Below are positions 13,259 through 27,385 of a stretch of DNA of 64,000 nucleotides, piece by piece. Position numbers and translations under genes: made by a program. This stretch comes from Paratinospora sagittata. Taxonomy: Eukaryota; Streptophyta; Magnoliopsida; Ranunculales; Menispermaceae. Every line of letters starts with the position of its first letter. Position 1 is the stretch's first letter. The notes under the pieces are model-generated. The model worked only from the letters and a program-made list of their open reading frames with translations, ran no database searches and was not told where the DNA came from. The stretch covers positions 30,390,150-30,454,149 of the forward strand of contig CM069612.1 in assembly GCA_035771175.1 (NCBI GenBank), written 5' to 3'.

Positions 13259-16200
13259 TCTTATCAATTCTTGGTTTCCTTTGACAACCTATCTATAACC
13301 GCAAATTATAAAATATTAGTCATGAAAAGATGAAAATATATCCAAAATTATATAGATGAGTTGAGTTTGGAATCAACTTTATGCATATCACATTCACAAC
13401 AGGAATAAAAATCACAATGAAAAATAAAATCACTTTTTAGAAAAAAAAAAAAAAAAGAAGTAAAAATGAACAACACTTCTTGATCAAGGCATGAACATCA
13501 AATGATAACAAGCAATCCTCATTTGTCATGAATTTTCAATTGAAAATCAAACAAAATATGAATAACAAATCAAAAGCAAGAAAATATCATTTTGCATGAA
13601 TAACACTATTTGGCAATAAAAGCAAATCATTAAGTGATAACTGCTAAGTGCCTTATGCTTCAAGTAGGCGCATTAAGTTAAGTGTTAATTGCTAAGTGCC
13701 TTAAGCTTTGTAAAAACTCAATTTAGCTTAAGATTCACTTGGCCAACACCAATTCCAAACAATCCAAGAAAACACTTTAAAACACAAAAAGTAACTACTC
13801 AAGCTTTGTTCCTTATATGTTAATTGTTGGGATACCCTATACCTGTCTTGTTCTTTTAACTTGTGAATCTTGAATATTTGAATTGGACTCCTATGCAAAT
13901 ATTATAAAAAGAATAAAAATATGCTATTAGATTTTGCGCACTTGATAGTAATAAAAGCACGATAACAGGGACTAGGAACAAATTCTTAAACTAGAAGCAA
14001 TGCCAAAAGATCCAAGATATTAAAACAGCAGAATCAACAAATTCAACTAATGGATTGGGTGGAGACGACATTTCTTACCATAGACAATTATTTAGCATAT
14101 AATTCTTCCATCCATCAACAAACAACAAATTTTTACAAGTAAACTAAAACAAAATAAAATAAAACAAAACAAAAAACAAAAAAAGAAAAAACCAACATAG
14201 GCCAATGCCCCATAACCCAACAAGGATGTCAACAGAAGCAATGATTTAGTATATAATTAATGACCAACAATGTTAAACACTTAAGTGTTCCACACCTTAG
14301 ACACCTAAGTACTACAGGCTTACTCATTTGGGTCCTAAAATTTAAACTATCTAGGACCACCATTGTAGAGAGAGTTAGCACATAAAGATTGTCCTAAATA
14401 GTTAATGCCAAAGTTTATTGTGACTTCATTCTGCTTATAAGAACCATGGTCCGGTAAATTAATCAAGAAGTCCATGCCACAGAAAGCATAAAACCATACA
14501 AGGAAGCCTCGAAAATCAAAACCAATACCACATACCTAATGAACTAAACCCCATGCATTATTAGAAAATAAAAATAAATAAAAAGCAAATCCCATTATTA
14601 GAACTTAAGTCAGTAACAGAAATAAAAATTATAGATCATCTACCCCCAAATAATACTATTGTTCTTTGTGCTATTGTTCAGTGAATCCATGAATTCAATA
14701 CCTTGGTGCCTAATCATAATCCACCACATCACAAAAATTATCCAAGCAATAAATAACTATAAACCATCCATACTTAAATAGGAGTCCCAAAGAGGCAGAA
14801 AATAAAAAAAAAAACACGTCAAATCCAAGCACATACAACTTGGAGTAATGAAGATCATAACTGTAATTACTAAAACCTAGAGGAGAAATAATATAAGCTG
14901 AAATTCTCTCAAAATATCACACTGGTGGTTCTCTATTTTTCCATTAGAAGAAAAAGATAAATTGGGATTGTGTAATGCTGCTGATCATTATGAAGTATGC
15001 ACTAACTAATGGGGAAGGCATAAAGAGAACAACCACTTTAAATGTTGCTATTGTTTAAATAGAGAGAATCATATAGAAAGATAAGAAATCTAATGTCATA
15101 CATGCCTACACTTAAACAATAAGAAGTTATATAGAAAGATAAGAAAATCATATATAAGCTGATAAAAATAAATAAAAATAAAAACAACTAATGTCACACA
15201 TGCCTACACTTAAACAGAGAAAATCATATAGAAAGATAAAAAATTTACAAATACTTGTGCACTAACAAAAAGAAGTTGATCAGCATAAAGCTTTACAGAT
15301 CCATAATGGCTCACAGTTAAAAAATAAAACAAAAAAAAGGGTACTTAGAGCCAATTAAAAAATAAAACAAAAAAAGTACTTATTTACATCTTGGAATATG
15401 ATTGCTCACCTAAAAATAGTAATATTGTTTTGAGCTCATTAACTTGGAAGAATAGTTAGTAGCCCAGAAAAGTTGATTGCATTAAGTATGAGAAGAGCGT
15501 TAAGTTCTTAAAAAAATACAACCAGATCATAAAATATTTATACATATTTAAAAAATTTTACATATTTTTTAAATACTTGTTCCAAGATCTAATATAACAA
15601 GAAATTTATGTTTGAGTCAAAATCTAACATATATAACAAAAAGGTGTTAAAATTATTTTCTAACACAAAATATAAAAGTTTTAAACTTAGACAAAAAAAA
15701 ATTAATACATGAAAATAAAAAATAACAAATCTAACGATATGTCAACGTCTACATTTCCATTGTTATTTTAGCATTTTCTTTATCTTGATCGAGTTCCGGG
15801 AAACTTGTTTGTATGCTATTGTCATTAAGAGGATGAAAATATGTTACAATTATGTTCGACTTATGTTAAAGTAATGTGACATGTAACCCATGAGTAACTT
15901 TAACATTTTTCTAAAAACAAAAATTATTATTGAATTTTATATTTCGTATATGATTCGATATATAATTCGTTACTGTCTTATATGGCAATAAATCTGTCTA
16001 TATTAACCGAGTCATCAATATTATTATTTAACTATTTTCTTAAAAAAAATAAAAAATAAAACCTCCACTTTTATTATTTTCTACAAAAAAAATAAAGCTC
16101 CCTTTTAGTATTTTCTAAATGAAAATGTTATGCCCTTCTTCGAAGCAAATACGTTAGATACTAGTTTTTTTTTTAATTTTTAATTTTTTTTAATTTTAAA

Positions 16201-16329
16201 AAACAGATACTAGTTATATGTATTATAAATTATCAAAGACATGTTTTTTTTATATATTTGACTTTAATATTAAAGTCATGCAGAGAGTCCGATTTCAATT
16301 TTGTTATTTTATGAAATTGAGTTACAAGG
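13259..16329. other. AT-rich intergenic DNA, no gene recognised
   Basis: About 3 kb with A-rich tracts. It contains an imperfect local duplication near 15060-15250 (units with 'catgcctacacttaaac' and 'atatagaaagataag') and another near 13640-13700 ('gctaagtgcctta'). It may include the rest of the CACTA element, but no right terminus or second CACTA gene could be recognised. Confidence 0.45.
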
Positions 16330-18033
16330 ATTTTGAAATTTGATGCAATGAGATTAGGGAAGTGCGTGAATTTGCGTGAATCCACATTATTCTAATGAGA
16401 AGAACAGTGAGAGGTGCGCAACTTCAAGTCAAGGACGGCAGCTCATGTGTTTATATATTTGTATGAAATGCGTAGCTGTGCTTAATTATTAGTTTAGTAC
16501 ATGTTACGGTGTTTAATATTATTTGGTTTTATATATACAAATTTGAAGCCTTGCACCATGTGCATGAACATTTTACTATTATCTGTACAATAAATTTTAT
16601 CTATCTATATATATACATCAAATAAGATGTCACAGACACGAGGATAAAACTAAGCAGATATCAAGTACAAATATAGATAAAAAAGAATAGAAGAATAAAT
16701 GTACACGATATAAATAATAAAAAGAACAAAGACATAAAAAAGAAAAACAAATTGAAAGAGATGGGAGGAAGGGGAAGAAATGGAAATGGAAGATGGTCAA
16801 TAATCAGTAAGAAATTAAGGAGTCTGATATAAAGATTAAATGTTGAAATTAAATTAGACTAGGAAAGGCTTAGAAGTTGAATCCGAAAAGGACAGTGGAA
16901 GTCAGATTTGACAAAGGAAAGTATTAGAAGTGATGGGACATGTGTGAACAAGAGCCACATGTAATACGCGGTTATAGGATTATCCAAAAGACTAAGGCAA
17001 ACGTACAGGTATTGGTTCCAAAATAGGTCCGGATCCTTTTGTCCGTTCGGCTTTAAAATAGGTGTAGAAAAAACTATTTTTAAAATTGGGTTGAATGTGA
17101 ACAAAGACTTTTGTCTACTTTATAAATTGGGCCAAGTCCAGAGATATAAACTCGAAAAATTGAATATCCGATTCGTTCTTAATACCATGATATATTTTAC
17201 ATATTTTTATTTTATTTTGTCCATATTCTAGCTCGAATGATTTTTTTTAGTTATATTTCTTATTAATTTTTTTTTCTTTTTATTATTTTTTTCCTCTTCT
17301 TTATTTTCAATATTATTTCACTATTTTCTTTTTAAAAAAACTCCACTTTTAATATTTTTTAAATAAAAACTCTGTGCCCTTCTTCTAACTACAATGAATT
17401 AAATAAATTAGATACTATTATTTGTATTATTAAATATTATATAAAAAATGGATAAGTAATGGCTGAATTAATTAAAAAATTAAATATAAATAAAATTTAA
17501 GTTCATATCTCAAATTCGAGTTTGAACGTGTCTTTATTTATTTACCTTTATAAAAATAATTAATCTCACAAAAAAAAAAAAAAAAACACTCCTAAATATC
17601 AGAAAACTGATAATAGAAAGAAATACTATATATAAAAGATCAAAACATTTTTTAATTAAATTTTTTTCTCTTACCATATATGGAGGGCCCACGGAAATGC
17701 AAGACAATAAAACTTAATTTGCAGAGCCACCTACATAAAAAAATTTAAAAAAAAGAAAAAAGAAAAAAGAAAAAACGAGTCCCAACTACACGAAGACAAA
17801 AACTCGATGGTATGTTTAATTTGTTTGCCTGGTACAACAAATCTAATGACATGATGAGTGACGTCATGGTGCTTTGACCATACAAATTGAAATTACGTTG
17901 TAGTCATAAATACTCCGAGATTTGTTGCCATGGGATTAGGGAAGCGCCTTAAACCACATTATTCTGTTGATGCTATTTTAGCATTTTCTATGTAAATAAC
18001 ATTTCACCCCATGAAGAAGCTACAAATTATTAG
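16330..18033. repeat. Intergenic block shared with the copy 2/copy 3 spacer
   Basis: The segment about 16742-16960 (for example 'agatgggaggaaggggaag', 'aaaggaaagtattagaagtg') is matched at 25388-25451, continuing after Copia-1 at 43538-43720. The stretch just before copy 2's stop ('ttttagcattttc', 'taaataacatt') recurs before copy 3's end (56320). These matches show that the duplication unit carried gene plus flank. No gene is seen. Confidence 0.7.
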
Positions 18034-21000
18034 CTAATTTGTTGAAGCCCATCTGCTGAGTTGCCAGAAAACTCCAGCCAAAACAACTGATTTGCATATA
18101 GCAGAAGATGGAATTCCATACTTTCCCCTCCTAAACAGCCCTTTCACAAATGGCAAGAAGCTCAACACCACCCAAACACTGCAAATTATCTCCCCCAAGC
18201 CTGCTCTATTTTGATCAAGCACCGGCGGTGAGTTCGCCCACAAAATCAACATTAACAATCTAATAAGGCCGAGGGCAAGAGCAGCCAAATGCACCAACAC
18301 GATGGTCGTTCCAAGTATGAAGACCGGGGAGTCATCAAAGGTGAAGTTTCCTGAATTTGCAATATTGTTGTTTTTTTCATCAGAATCATCATCAGTATCA
18401 TTAGTATTACTGGTTGGGTCTTTGGGTGTAACCTCGAAGACGGTCTCCGATAATCTTAGAAGCTTGAGAATAACGCTAAAGAGCCCAAAGAACCAAGCTG
18501 TTGTTGAGATGATTCTTGACATTCTTTGGTTGTTCCACCATGCTCTAGCTGAGAGTCCACAACTAAGGTATTCATTAAGAGTGTAGAAGTTGTAGACGAG
18601 GAAAAGAGAGGTTGGGATGAGCATGGCTGGTTCTGAAATCTGCAAAGTAGAACATCAACAGGAAAGGTGGAATTTTAACAACTTTTAGGGATGCTTTTGC
18701 TAACCAACCCGGCCAATCCGAGCAACCTGAATATACTTGGAATTTGTAACCTAATTAATTTATCTAAGCAACCTAAATAATATGAGATAGGTTGCCTTAG
18801 CAATTTGTAATTCGTGAATTGAGTCATATTATAGTTTTTAAAAGATAAACTGATAGAACTAAACCAAACCAAACTTGTCATTACTCTATTCACTACTTTT
18901 CATATTGTAACTCGTCACAATTTAATTGGGCTCATCATTTTTTTCACCAATGAAAAAAAAACCTAATAACAATCCTACAAATATCTCTGCTCTGTTTCTC
19001 ACTCTCTGCTCGTCGGAATTTCTGTTCCCCACCCCTTCTCAATATCTCTTCTCCATGAGAATGAGAGAGGGATAGTTAGAGAAGAGATGCCAAGAGGGAA
19101 CGGGTAGCAGACACGCTAGTGAACAAAAAATGAGAGAAGAGTGTTGAGAGATCTGTGAATTGTTGTTAAAAGTTATTATTATTATTTTTTTCTCTTTGGG
19201 GAAGAGGATGATGGCCCCCTTTATAATGTTTGGGCAAGAGCCACTTTTTGATAAAACCACTTTCATAGTTGCATTCTTAAAAGCCTCCACCAAACAATAA
19301 CAAATTTTTCAAAAAGGGATCTACCTCTTTGGACTCGGTTAATAACCACTAACCGAATTAAGTAGGGTAGATCCTAAAATTATATGCACCAAAGGGTGCA
19401 TTTCAAAATAAAATTTCTATCAAGGGCATATCTACAAAAAATCCTAGATAAAAGTGAGAAAAGGAAATTACCGAGGGAAAGAATGATGTGTTGGACAGTA
19501 GGCAATATGCAGGCAAAGCCACATAACATAACTCTGGAAGTGATCGGATGGCCCAAAGAGTTACATAAAAATAAGCCAAGCACTGTCTGAACAATAGCTT
19601 TCCAAAGATTACGCCGAGAATGGGACTATTGGAGGTGAAGAGAACCTCGAGAAGACCGGTGGACCACCTCTTCGCTTGCACCATGCACGTGGGGCCACTA
19701 GAAGGAGCGCAACCTAGGAACCCAGGTATGTCTGGCTTGTAGTATATTGATCTCCACCCTTTGGAGTGAATTTTCAACCCCGTTTGCATGTCCTCTGTTG
19801 TTGAGCCATACCTCCACCCAGCCTGCAATTTTTTAAATAAAATATATAAAATAAAAACATTTGTTATTGAATATATTTGTGTCAGGTGTTGTTTCGATGT
19901 TGTGGGATGAAAGAGTGATGCTACATAGACTGGGATGTGCGATGTGTACTGTAGTATATAACGCATCACTTCAAAATTTGCATTGACATGTGTCAATGTG
20001 TAATTAAGGTGTACTGCAATAAAAAGGGTAACACCTTTTCACTTTTGGATGACATCAAATCACATAATATTGACACATGATTCAAAACATATCCAACAGT
20101 GTTTGGGTAGTGTTTGGGTGATGCAATTTGTACTATAATACACACCCTAATTCATGTGAGATTACAATGGGTTCAATAGGCTTAAGTTCACATGAATATT
20201 TCTACTGATTTGAGCAAAGAAAAAATAGAGTTACCGAGTTTTTATGGGTTCACTACTATGTTTTCGTTTCCATCTATGTTAATTATTATGTTATTGATAG
20301 CACACGTACTGAATCAGAAGTCCCTACATCTATTGTCTCCACCCAACAATGTTCATTCCTGAATATTTTGCTTCATAATGTCTTCATTTTTAAAACAAAA
20401 CACAAACCATATAACCAAGAAGCTAATTAGAAATAAATCTTCAAGCACTTTTAGATAATTGGTTCCATCTTTATTATATTTTCAAATACACTATTAAAAT
20501 GACTCTTAATGTGAATTTTCTGATCATGTGAGTCTTTTAAAAGAGGGTCTCTATTAAGTAAATATTTCATTTTCTTTGTGCAACGTAAGTCATGTTATGA
20601 TTTAAAATAAGGATTATATATTTACATTGTCTCACTTTTTTTTTATTTTTTATCCATCATATGGTAACATACACTATTTTTCAATTTTTTTTGTTTTCCT
20701 TAATCATATCAATGAAACTCTAATATGGAAATAATCTCTTACCAGACCACCCCATTCAGTATGGGATTCATAGGTTACATCAGCAACTTGAATAGCTTCC
20801 TTAAGAGAGCTCGAAATATTATTTGGACAACACAAGCCTTCATTAAATCCTAACAAGCACTTAGCTGCTGATTCCACAAGCTTTGTGGATTGCCCAAATA
20901 TCTTCTTCAATTCTTCCAGTGATTTTCCTATACATCAAAAGAAAATTCATATGAAGCAAACTAGCAAATTATTAAGAAATATTATTAAACAATAATAGAA

Positions 21001-24000
21001 ATAATGCAAGTATTTGGTAGTCGTGAAAATATGGATTTACTCAAGATTATGGCATATTTGGTAGTTAAGAAATTCTTCCTTGAGAAAATTCACTAGAGAA
21101 AATCTATAGATCTAGAGAAAATGTTCTTAAGGTTTTTTGGTGAGACTATTCAATTATTCTTAAAAGCTAGCCGGAAAAAAAAAATTCTTGTTTGAATAAT
21201 CATTTTTTCACCCACCCTACCTTAGAACATTGTAGTGAGAAAAGGAAAATTATTCACTATTTTTCTTAAGAAAATCTAATTCCAACTGTTTAGTTGGCAA
21301 AATTTTCTCATTTTTTCTTATTATAATTTTTTTAGGTAGGGAATGAGAAAATATCTTCACAACAAAATTTGAAGACGCCTTGCCCACGGTTGAATATTCT
21401 CACTTCTAGTCAAATAATCATTATAAAAAAAAATTTAAGAAGATTTTCTCAAGAAGAAATTTCTTAGTCACCAAAAGCTCAACAATGTTAGCTATGTATA
21501 TAACGACGAAAATAATAGTCACACATTAGATTCATGTGAATTCATAGCAAGAAATATGAGTTAGAATTTCTCACATGAGGCCACTAGGATTAAAACCCCA
21601 AGTCATGAGTAGAACCCAGTTAAGTGTAGACATTATCAATACTAGTTGAAATCGAACAACGTATGCGATTAATTCATTTAGTTTAACTTACCATTTGATA
21701 AGCTAAAAGCTGTTGGTTTGATCGGTTCATCTGGTGATAATCCATACATAACTTTTCTTCTATGAAAGCACCCAGTTCCACCATAATATATTCCTTGAAT
21801 CCCTGCTATTCCAAGTGCCGTATACTGCACGAAAAAAATTAGTTCCATTAGTAGTAGAATTAGCACAAAGTTGGTTTATTCGAGATCCTGAGAGATGAAA
21901 TAATAACAATAAGAAGATGGAGAAGAAGAGAGAAATTTACTTCATAATCGATTGTCATTTGGTTTCCAAACGGATCATCTCTGTGGCACCCATAGAACAG
22001 TTGTGGGAATTGAACAAATGCACTTTCTTTTTCTTCCTTAGTACCAAGTAAGAAACACATCGAATCAACAACAACCTTGGGATTGTTAGCAAACATGTCG
22101 CAGTCTACGTTCAACATGATCGGCGAATTTGTCATCACCCCTGAAACTCTTGCCTATTCATCAAGAAATTATTATATATTTAAAAGTTGTTCATTAATCC
22201 TTCTGTTTTAGCATACTTGGACATTTTGTTTTTTGAGATTTTTCATGAAGTTATATACCAGAACATTCAAGGCACCGGCCTTGTAATTGTGTGGATGTTT
22301 TGGTTTTTTCTCTCTTGATACATAAACAACATGTGGCACTCCATCTGCTAGGCCTTCCTCGTTCTCCCATAGAACCTACTCAATATACAGGCAAAAAATT
22401 AATTGGAATCTCACCCTAATTAAGTATGCTGTTTGTAGTAAAACTCACACATCTGAGCATAAAAATTGTTAAGTATAGACTAGAGATAATATCAGTACTA
22501 ATTAAGATCCAAGCCCCCCTAACAGACAAGTAAATTCAATACGTACCTTAATGATAGTTGAGTGATTTCTTCGTTCGACATCCGAGAAAATTTCCGATTT
22601 ATAGGAAGCCGGAGTAAGCTCTGCCTCTTCAATTTTTTTCAGAAGAAGCTTGTATTCATTCTAAAATTGAGACAAGCAAATGACAGGGTTAGAGATTTAA
22701 CAGAGTCTGTCATCATTTTAAGCAGTTCCAATGTTTTGCAAAGAAGAAATTAGTTATATCGCTTGTGATTGGTTAATAACAAATTATACCGTGCTTTCCT
22801 CTGCAATTAAATGCATATAGATAATGATGGTAACATGAATAAATAGTAATTAGAATGGATGACTTAAAAGCTAAAACTTTTGGGTGGAGCCCAACTGTAT
22901 AATATCAAACGGAACTTAGATATTAGTAGTTTCCCTTATAATAGAGAGAAAAAATATAACTAATAAATAAGATAAATAAGCAAACACTCACAAGAAAATT
23001 TTGACGATAAGACCTCTATGGTAACACAGTTTTTGAAATAATCTTGAACTAAAAGTTATTTCTAACATGTAACCATTTCATAAGCACAAATTTTAAATAT
23101 CTTTCCGTCAAGCAATTTGTCAATAAGTATTATTTCTTATGTTATTGACGTTGCCTCGTGATTGTGCTTATTGTGAGGTTTTTTTATATTTTTTATGTTT
23201 TTATTATTTTAACTCAGGGTGTCGGGCGGGCACAACCCCAAAATCTATTTTATACTAAAATTTTATGTTACTCAATTTCGTGACTCGCCCAACGTAAAGT
23301 CTACGACATATAACATTATATATATATATACCAAACTGAAACTAGATAATCCATTGAGCATAAAGCTTAGATTTTTTGTTTGAACTCTTTGCTGGGTACT
23401 TGTAAAATACAAATATATTGCCGAAGTATACTAACATACCTTCATTTGGGTCCATTCCTGAAGAAACTCCATCGAATTATCGCTGGAATTTTGAGTCTGA
23501 TTATCACTGGAAAAATACCGAAAAGGCGCTCTAACTTGAACATTATGCTTCTTACAAAAAGGAATCCAGAGCTTAGCAAATTGAACTGTTTCAACAAGGG
23601 AATGGTAGGTGACGGGCGAAGCGCCATCGTCCGAAACATAGCAAGCAAGCTTATTAGCTGGGTAATCCACAGCCAACAAGGAGAGCACAGTGTTTACAGT
23701 AATAATAGGTGGCTCAAGCACCGGGTCAGCTGTAGTAACAAACATGTCCACTGGTGGAAGCTCATCAATTCTTATTCATTCACCAAAAAAAAAAAACAAA
23801 GGAAAAAAAAAACCTAATTAGAATTCATAACTAAACCAATAAATATATAGAATTAAAACTGTATCAGTACTTGTATATATTTATTTAGATATACCTGTTT
23901 AGAAGTTGTTGTGGATGTGCTTTGTACTTAACAGGGCTCCATTTGTTGTTCATGATAAGGAGCCAGGTGAAGGTGAACCAAGATTCACAGAGGAATGCGA

Positions 24001-24151
24001 GAAACCAAGTCATGGAAAATCCGTGGCTTTGGTCTTTAAGAAATTGAAGGCGGTAGTAAAGAAGAGATAGAAGAAGGAAGAAGATGATAAGGTGTGTTAA
24101 TCTATGGAGGGTGTTCTTCGGACGGATTGCTTCGAAGAGAGGCGAAGCCAT
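18034..24151 (-). CDS. CSLH: Cellulose synthase-like protein, CslH/CslB clade, copy 2 (intact, 768 aa)
   Basis: This is a membrane glycosyltransferase family 2 enzyme that polymerises beta-linked cell-wall glucan from UDP-sugar. Grass CslH makes mixed-linkage glucan; the eudicot product is not settled. Exons: 24151-23895, 23770-23440, 22660-22547, 22375-22259, 22153-21941, 21824-21692, 20927-20743, 19822-19472, 18639-18034. They sum to 2307 bp with consistent phases and GT-AG borders. Two N-terminal helices are followed by DDG (133-135), DCD (290-292), TED (459-461) and QAKRW (499-503). The C terminus holds several hydrophobic helices, and the ending is complete. There is no N-terminal RING-type zinc finger, which separates it from true CesA. 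Phrases such as [22 protein letters not shown] and SETVFEV fit CslH better than Arabidopsis CslB. The start ATG is 66 bp after a TATA box. It is the only copy seen complete here. Confidence 0.93.
21057..21476. repeat. MITE-like element in intron 6 of copy 2
   Basis: A ~420-bp AT-rich segment is bounded by imperfect ~28-bp terminal inverted repeats: 21057-21085 (tttggtagttaagaaa...) and 21449-21476 (...tttcttagtcaccaaa). It is non-coding and equivalent to the elements in copies 1 and 3 at the same intron position. Confidence 0.55.
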
Positions 24152-24216
24152 GGTGAATGAGACAAGAAGAGATGGGTGTTTGGTATTCTTCTCCTGTGTT
24201 CTTGCTTGTCTTCCTT

Positions 24217-24224
24217 CTTTTATA
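24217..24224 (-). promoter_or_regulatory. TATA box of CslH copy 2
   Basis: TATAAAAG on the minus strand lies 66 bp before the ATG at 24151, in the same sequence context as the copy 1 box. Confidence 0.65.
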
Positions 24225-25451
24225 GTTGTGGAGATGTGAAATATTAGAATGACATTGATGGAAAATATATATTAACAGATTTAAATAGAAAAGTGAATCT
24301 TCTACAGATATCCTGCCTCTGACAGCCCAGATTTAATAATAATGATAACAACTCAAATATCATTTATTATATGGGCCACAAGGAGAGAAAAGACAGCGCA
24401 AAAAAAGAAAAGAAAAGAAAAATGTAGAATGGTACCAGACTACCAGTCACGATGCAAAAACTGACTTGTTCACTCTTTCATCCAGGTGGCACACACTTCA
24501 ACTTTTTATTTACTAACGAGCTATACTTTGTCCATACGGCAATCATACCGACATGCAAATGAATGGGGGAAGAGTTACAAGGAATTTATTTTATAAGAAA
24601 AAAATAAAATTAAAAGACATTAATTTTTCTCACTTTAAGAAATATATATATACTTTATTTTTTTCGTTTAACAAGGCTATTTAATTTTAGATTTAAAAAA
24701 TATTTTTACGACAATACTTATATTGATATAATGTATAATAAATAATAATATATTTTTTTCATAATATAATGATTTAATATATTATTACGTTAATTTAAGA
24801 ATTTCAAAAATAGTATTGATTTTTGTTTTTTTATGGAAAACGATTTGTTGATGATGGCTACATGTTGATCGATTAAAGTGACTTTAACATTCTTCTAGAA
24901 ACAAATATTATTTTTGAATTATATATTTGGCATAAGGAGACACCGACTATAATCTGCAAACGGCAGTACAACTTATTATTTTGCAGAGCCAAGCCACCTG
25001 TACAAAGACAAGAATTGCTTTCAGCGGTAAGAACAAATGCTATGACACAAGGAGTGACGTAATGGTGCGTGAGAAATTTTTGCTCAGTAGTCTCACATTT
25101 GTTGGGAACTGAGGAAAGTGCGCGTGATATATGGAATGCTGTAGCTGTGCTTAATTATTAGCCTTCCGTCATGAGCTGGAACCTTTTTTAAGATATCAGA
25201 TTGATCTTCCTGATCAAACATTCATAAGCCTGTTAGAGATTCTCTAATGGAGAAAACAGAGAAAACCTTACATATATTTTTAACATTTTGCATCGCTGTA
25301 AAACATATTATAATAAATAAATTTTATCTATAATTCCATCTTGATAATACAACAGGAAAAACAATCATTGATGTATGCGTTGGGCAAGAAAAACAAATTG
25401 AAAGAGATGGGAGGAGGGGAAGAAATGGAAATGGAAGATGGTAAATAATTA
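24225..25451. other. Upstream intergenic DNA of copy 2
   Basis: AT-rich and without a gene. Parts near 25030-25170 ('gtgacgtaatggtgcg', 'gctgtagctgtgcttaattatt') resemble 16450-16490 and 17850-17875, another trace of the segmental duplication. It ends at the Copia-1 target site (gtaac, 25452-25456). Confidence 0.5.
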
Positions 25452-25456
25452 GTAAC

Positions 25457-25661
25457 AACTAAGAAAGAGAAAGAGAAAGAAGAAACTGAAATCTTGATTA
25501 CACTCTTACAAAATTACAAAGTCTTTATATAGAAGTTGTTACATAACTAACCAATCATCTAACTACCTAACCCTACAACTAACCATAGTAAATACAATAT
25601 AACTAATATCCTAACTATATTAACTAACTACCTAACTGATGAGAGATAGATGTCCTATTAC
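25457..25661 (-). repeat. Copia-1 3' LTR
   Basis: It matches 43311-43537 over its length (shared 'gaaatcttgattac', 'aaccaatcatctaactacc', 'gatgtcctatta'). It is about 20 bp shorter and its end is mutated (AA instead of TG on the plus strand). A C-rich tract at 25662-25668, the complement of the polypurine tract GAGAGGAGGGGGG, abuts it. Confidence 0.85.
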
Positions 25662-25699
25662 CCCCCCTCCTCTCAAACTCACTGTGGAGCGACATTTCA

Positions 25700-27380
25700 T
25701 GCTGAGTTTGGAACATAAATCTTGGAACTTGGAACTCGAAATTGCTTTAGTGAGACCATCAACAAGTTGAGCACCTAATGAAATATGCTTGATCACAATC
25801 TCCTTCTTCATGACGGACTTTCTCCCTAGTAAAGTAAAGATCTAGTTCAATGTGTTTAGTCCTGGCATGAAGAATAGGATTTGCAGCTAGGAGAATAGTA
25901 CTGAGGTTATCACAGCAAATGGTAGGAGGAGCTACAAGAGAAACATTCAATTCATCCTATAGAGAAGATATCCATGTCAGTTCAATAGTCACATTAGCCA
26001 ATTAAGTTGCGGTACTCTGATTCAGTTGAAGAACGAGCAATAATACTTTGCTTTTTGGACTGCCAAATAACTGGATTCGAACCAAACAAAACACAACTAC
26101 CTGAAGTTGATCTTCTGTCATCTGGGTCTACTCCCCAGATGTAGTAAGATGCAGTAAGATGGAAAGAAGTAGTTGGTTGAAGATGGAGGCCGGCTACAGT
26201 CAAGTGTCCATTTCAAGTCACGAAATATATGCTTGAGAGTAACCCAGTGAGACTGTAAAGGTGTTTGCATAATCTGGCACACCTTGTTGACAGAAAAAAA
26301 AAGCTCTGGCCTAGTAATTGTCACATATTAAAGAGCCCCCATGGTGGATCTATAGAGCTTAACATCGTCAAATGAATCACTGTCATACTTAGATAACTTA
26401 AGACCACTTATCATAAGAATGGAAATAGGTTTTGCAGGTTTTGCGTCTTGCATGTTAGTTTTGCAGAGAAGATCTTTAATATATTTAGTTTGAGAGGTGT
26501 AGACCAGAATTTGTCTTAGACACCTAAATGCCCAAAAAATAAGCAAGTTCACCAAGATCCTTGAGAGCAAAACATCACTACCAGTCACGAGAATATCATC
26601 AACATAAACAAGAGGTGCATCTAACAAACAAAGAATGATATGATTTTGCAGACTAAAATCCAAGCTGAAGAAGAACCTGATGAAGCTTCTCAAACCAGGC
26701 ATGAGGGACTTGTTTCAGCCCATATAAAGCCTTGTATAACTTGCATATATACTAAATGACGAGAGGAAGGATTGACAAAACTTGGTGGTTGTTCAATGTA
26801 AACCTCATCTTGTAAGGCACCGTTGAGGAAGACATTATTAGTATCAAGTTGGCGAATCATCCATCCATATTTCAAGGCAAGTATGAGCACAATTCTAATG
26901 GTCATAGGCTTAACAACATGGCTGAAAGTTTCAGTATAATCAAAACCATGTTGTTGATGAAATCCCTTGGCTATCAACCTAGCCTTGTATCTATTTAGTG
27001 AGCCATCAGAATTTTCCTTGACTTTAAAGACCTATTTGCACCCAATTGGTTTTTGATCGAGAGGAAGTTCAACTAGGGACCAAGTGTTGTTTCGTGCAAG
27101 TGCTAAAAGTTCATCTTCCAAGGCTGCTTTCCAATTATCATCAAGTAAGGCAGACCTGACTGATGAAGGTTCTTTAACAGTCCAAAGAATCTTTGGTTTG
27201 TAGATGCCAGACTTGGTGCGGCTATTGTTTGCATGGGACGAGCTTTTGTAACAATTGGCATGGAGTCAAGAACTGGAGCAGATTGAAGGATGAAACAGGT
27301 TGTGAATCATGTCGTGAAGCAGGTTGTGAGACAACTTGTGAGGCAGATGGTGAAACAGAGGTTTGTGGAATGACAATAGA
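25700..27380 (-). pseudogene. Copia-1 reverse transcriptase and RNase H
   Basis: On the minus strand, 26977-26700 carries the reverse transcriptase N part (DYTETFSHVVKP, RQLDTNNVFLNGALQDEVY). Around 26600 is the YVDDILVTGSD active-site motif. Then 26324-25994 and 25950-25759 carry RNase H (RSSTESEYR, DNLSTILLAANP, RTKHIELDLYF). Frameshifts and stops separate the parts. The stretch 27000-27380 is the serine/proline/glutamine-rich linker between integrase and reverse transcriptase typical of copia polyproteins. Confidence 0.85.
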
Positions 27381-27385
27381 AGGTG

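Noticed and set aside
15060..15250. CRISPR-like or satellite array
   Set aside because: Only two imperfect copies of irregular spacing in AT-rich DNA; a local duplication at most.
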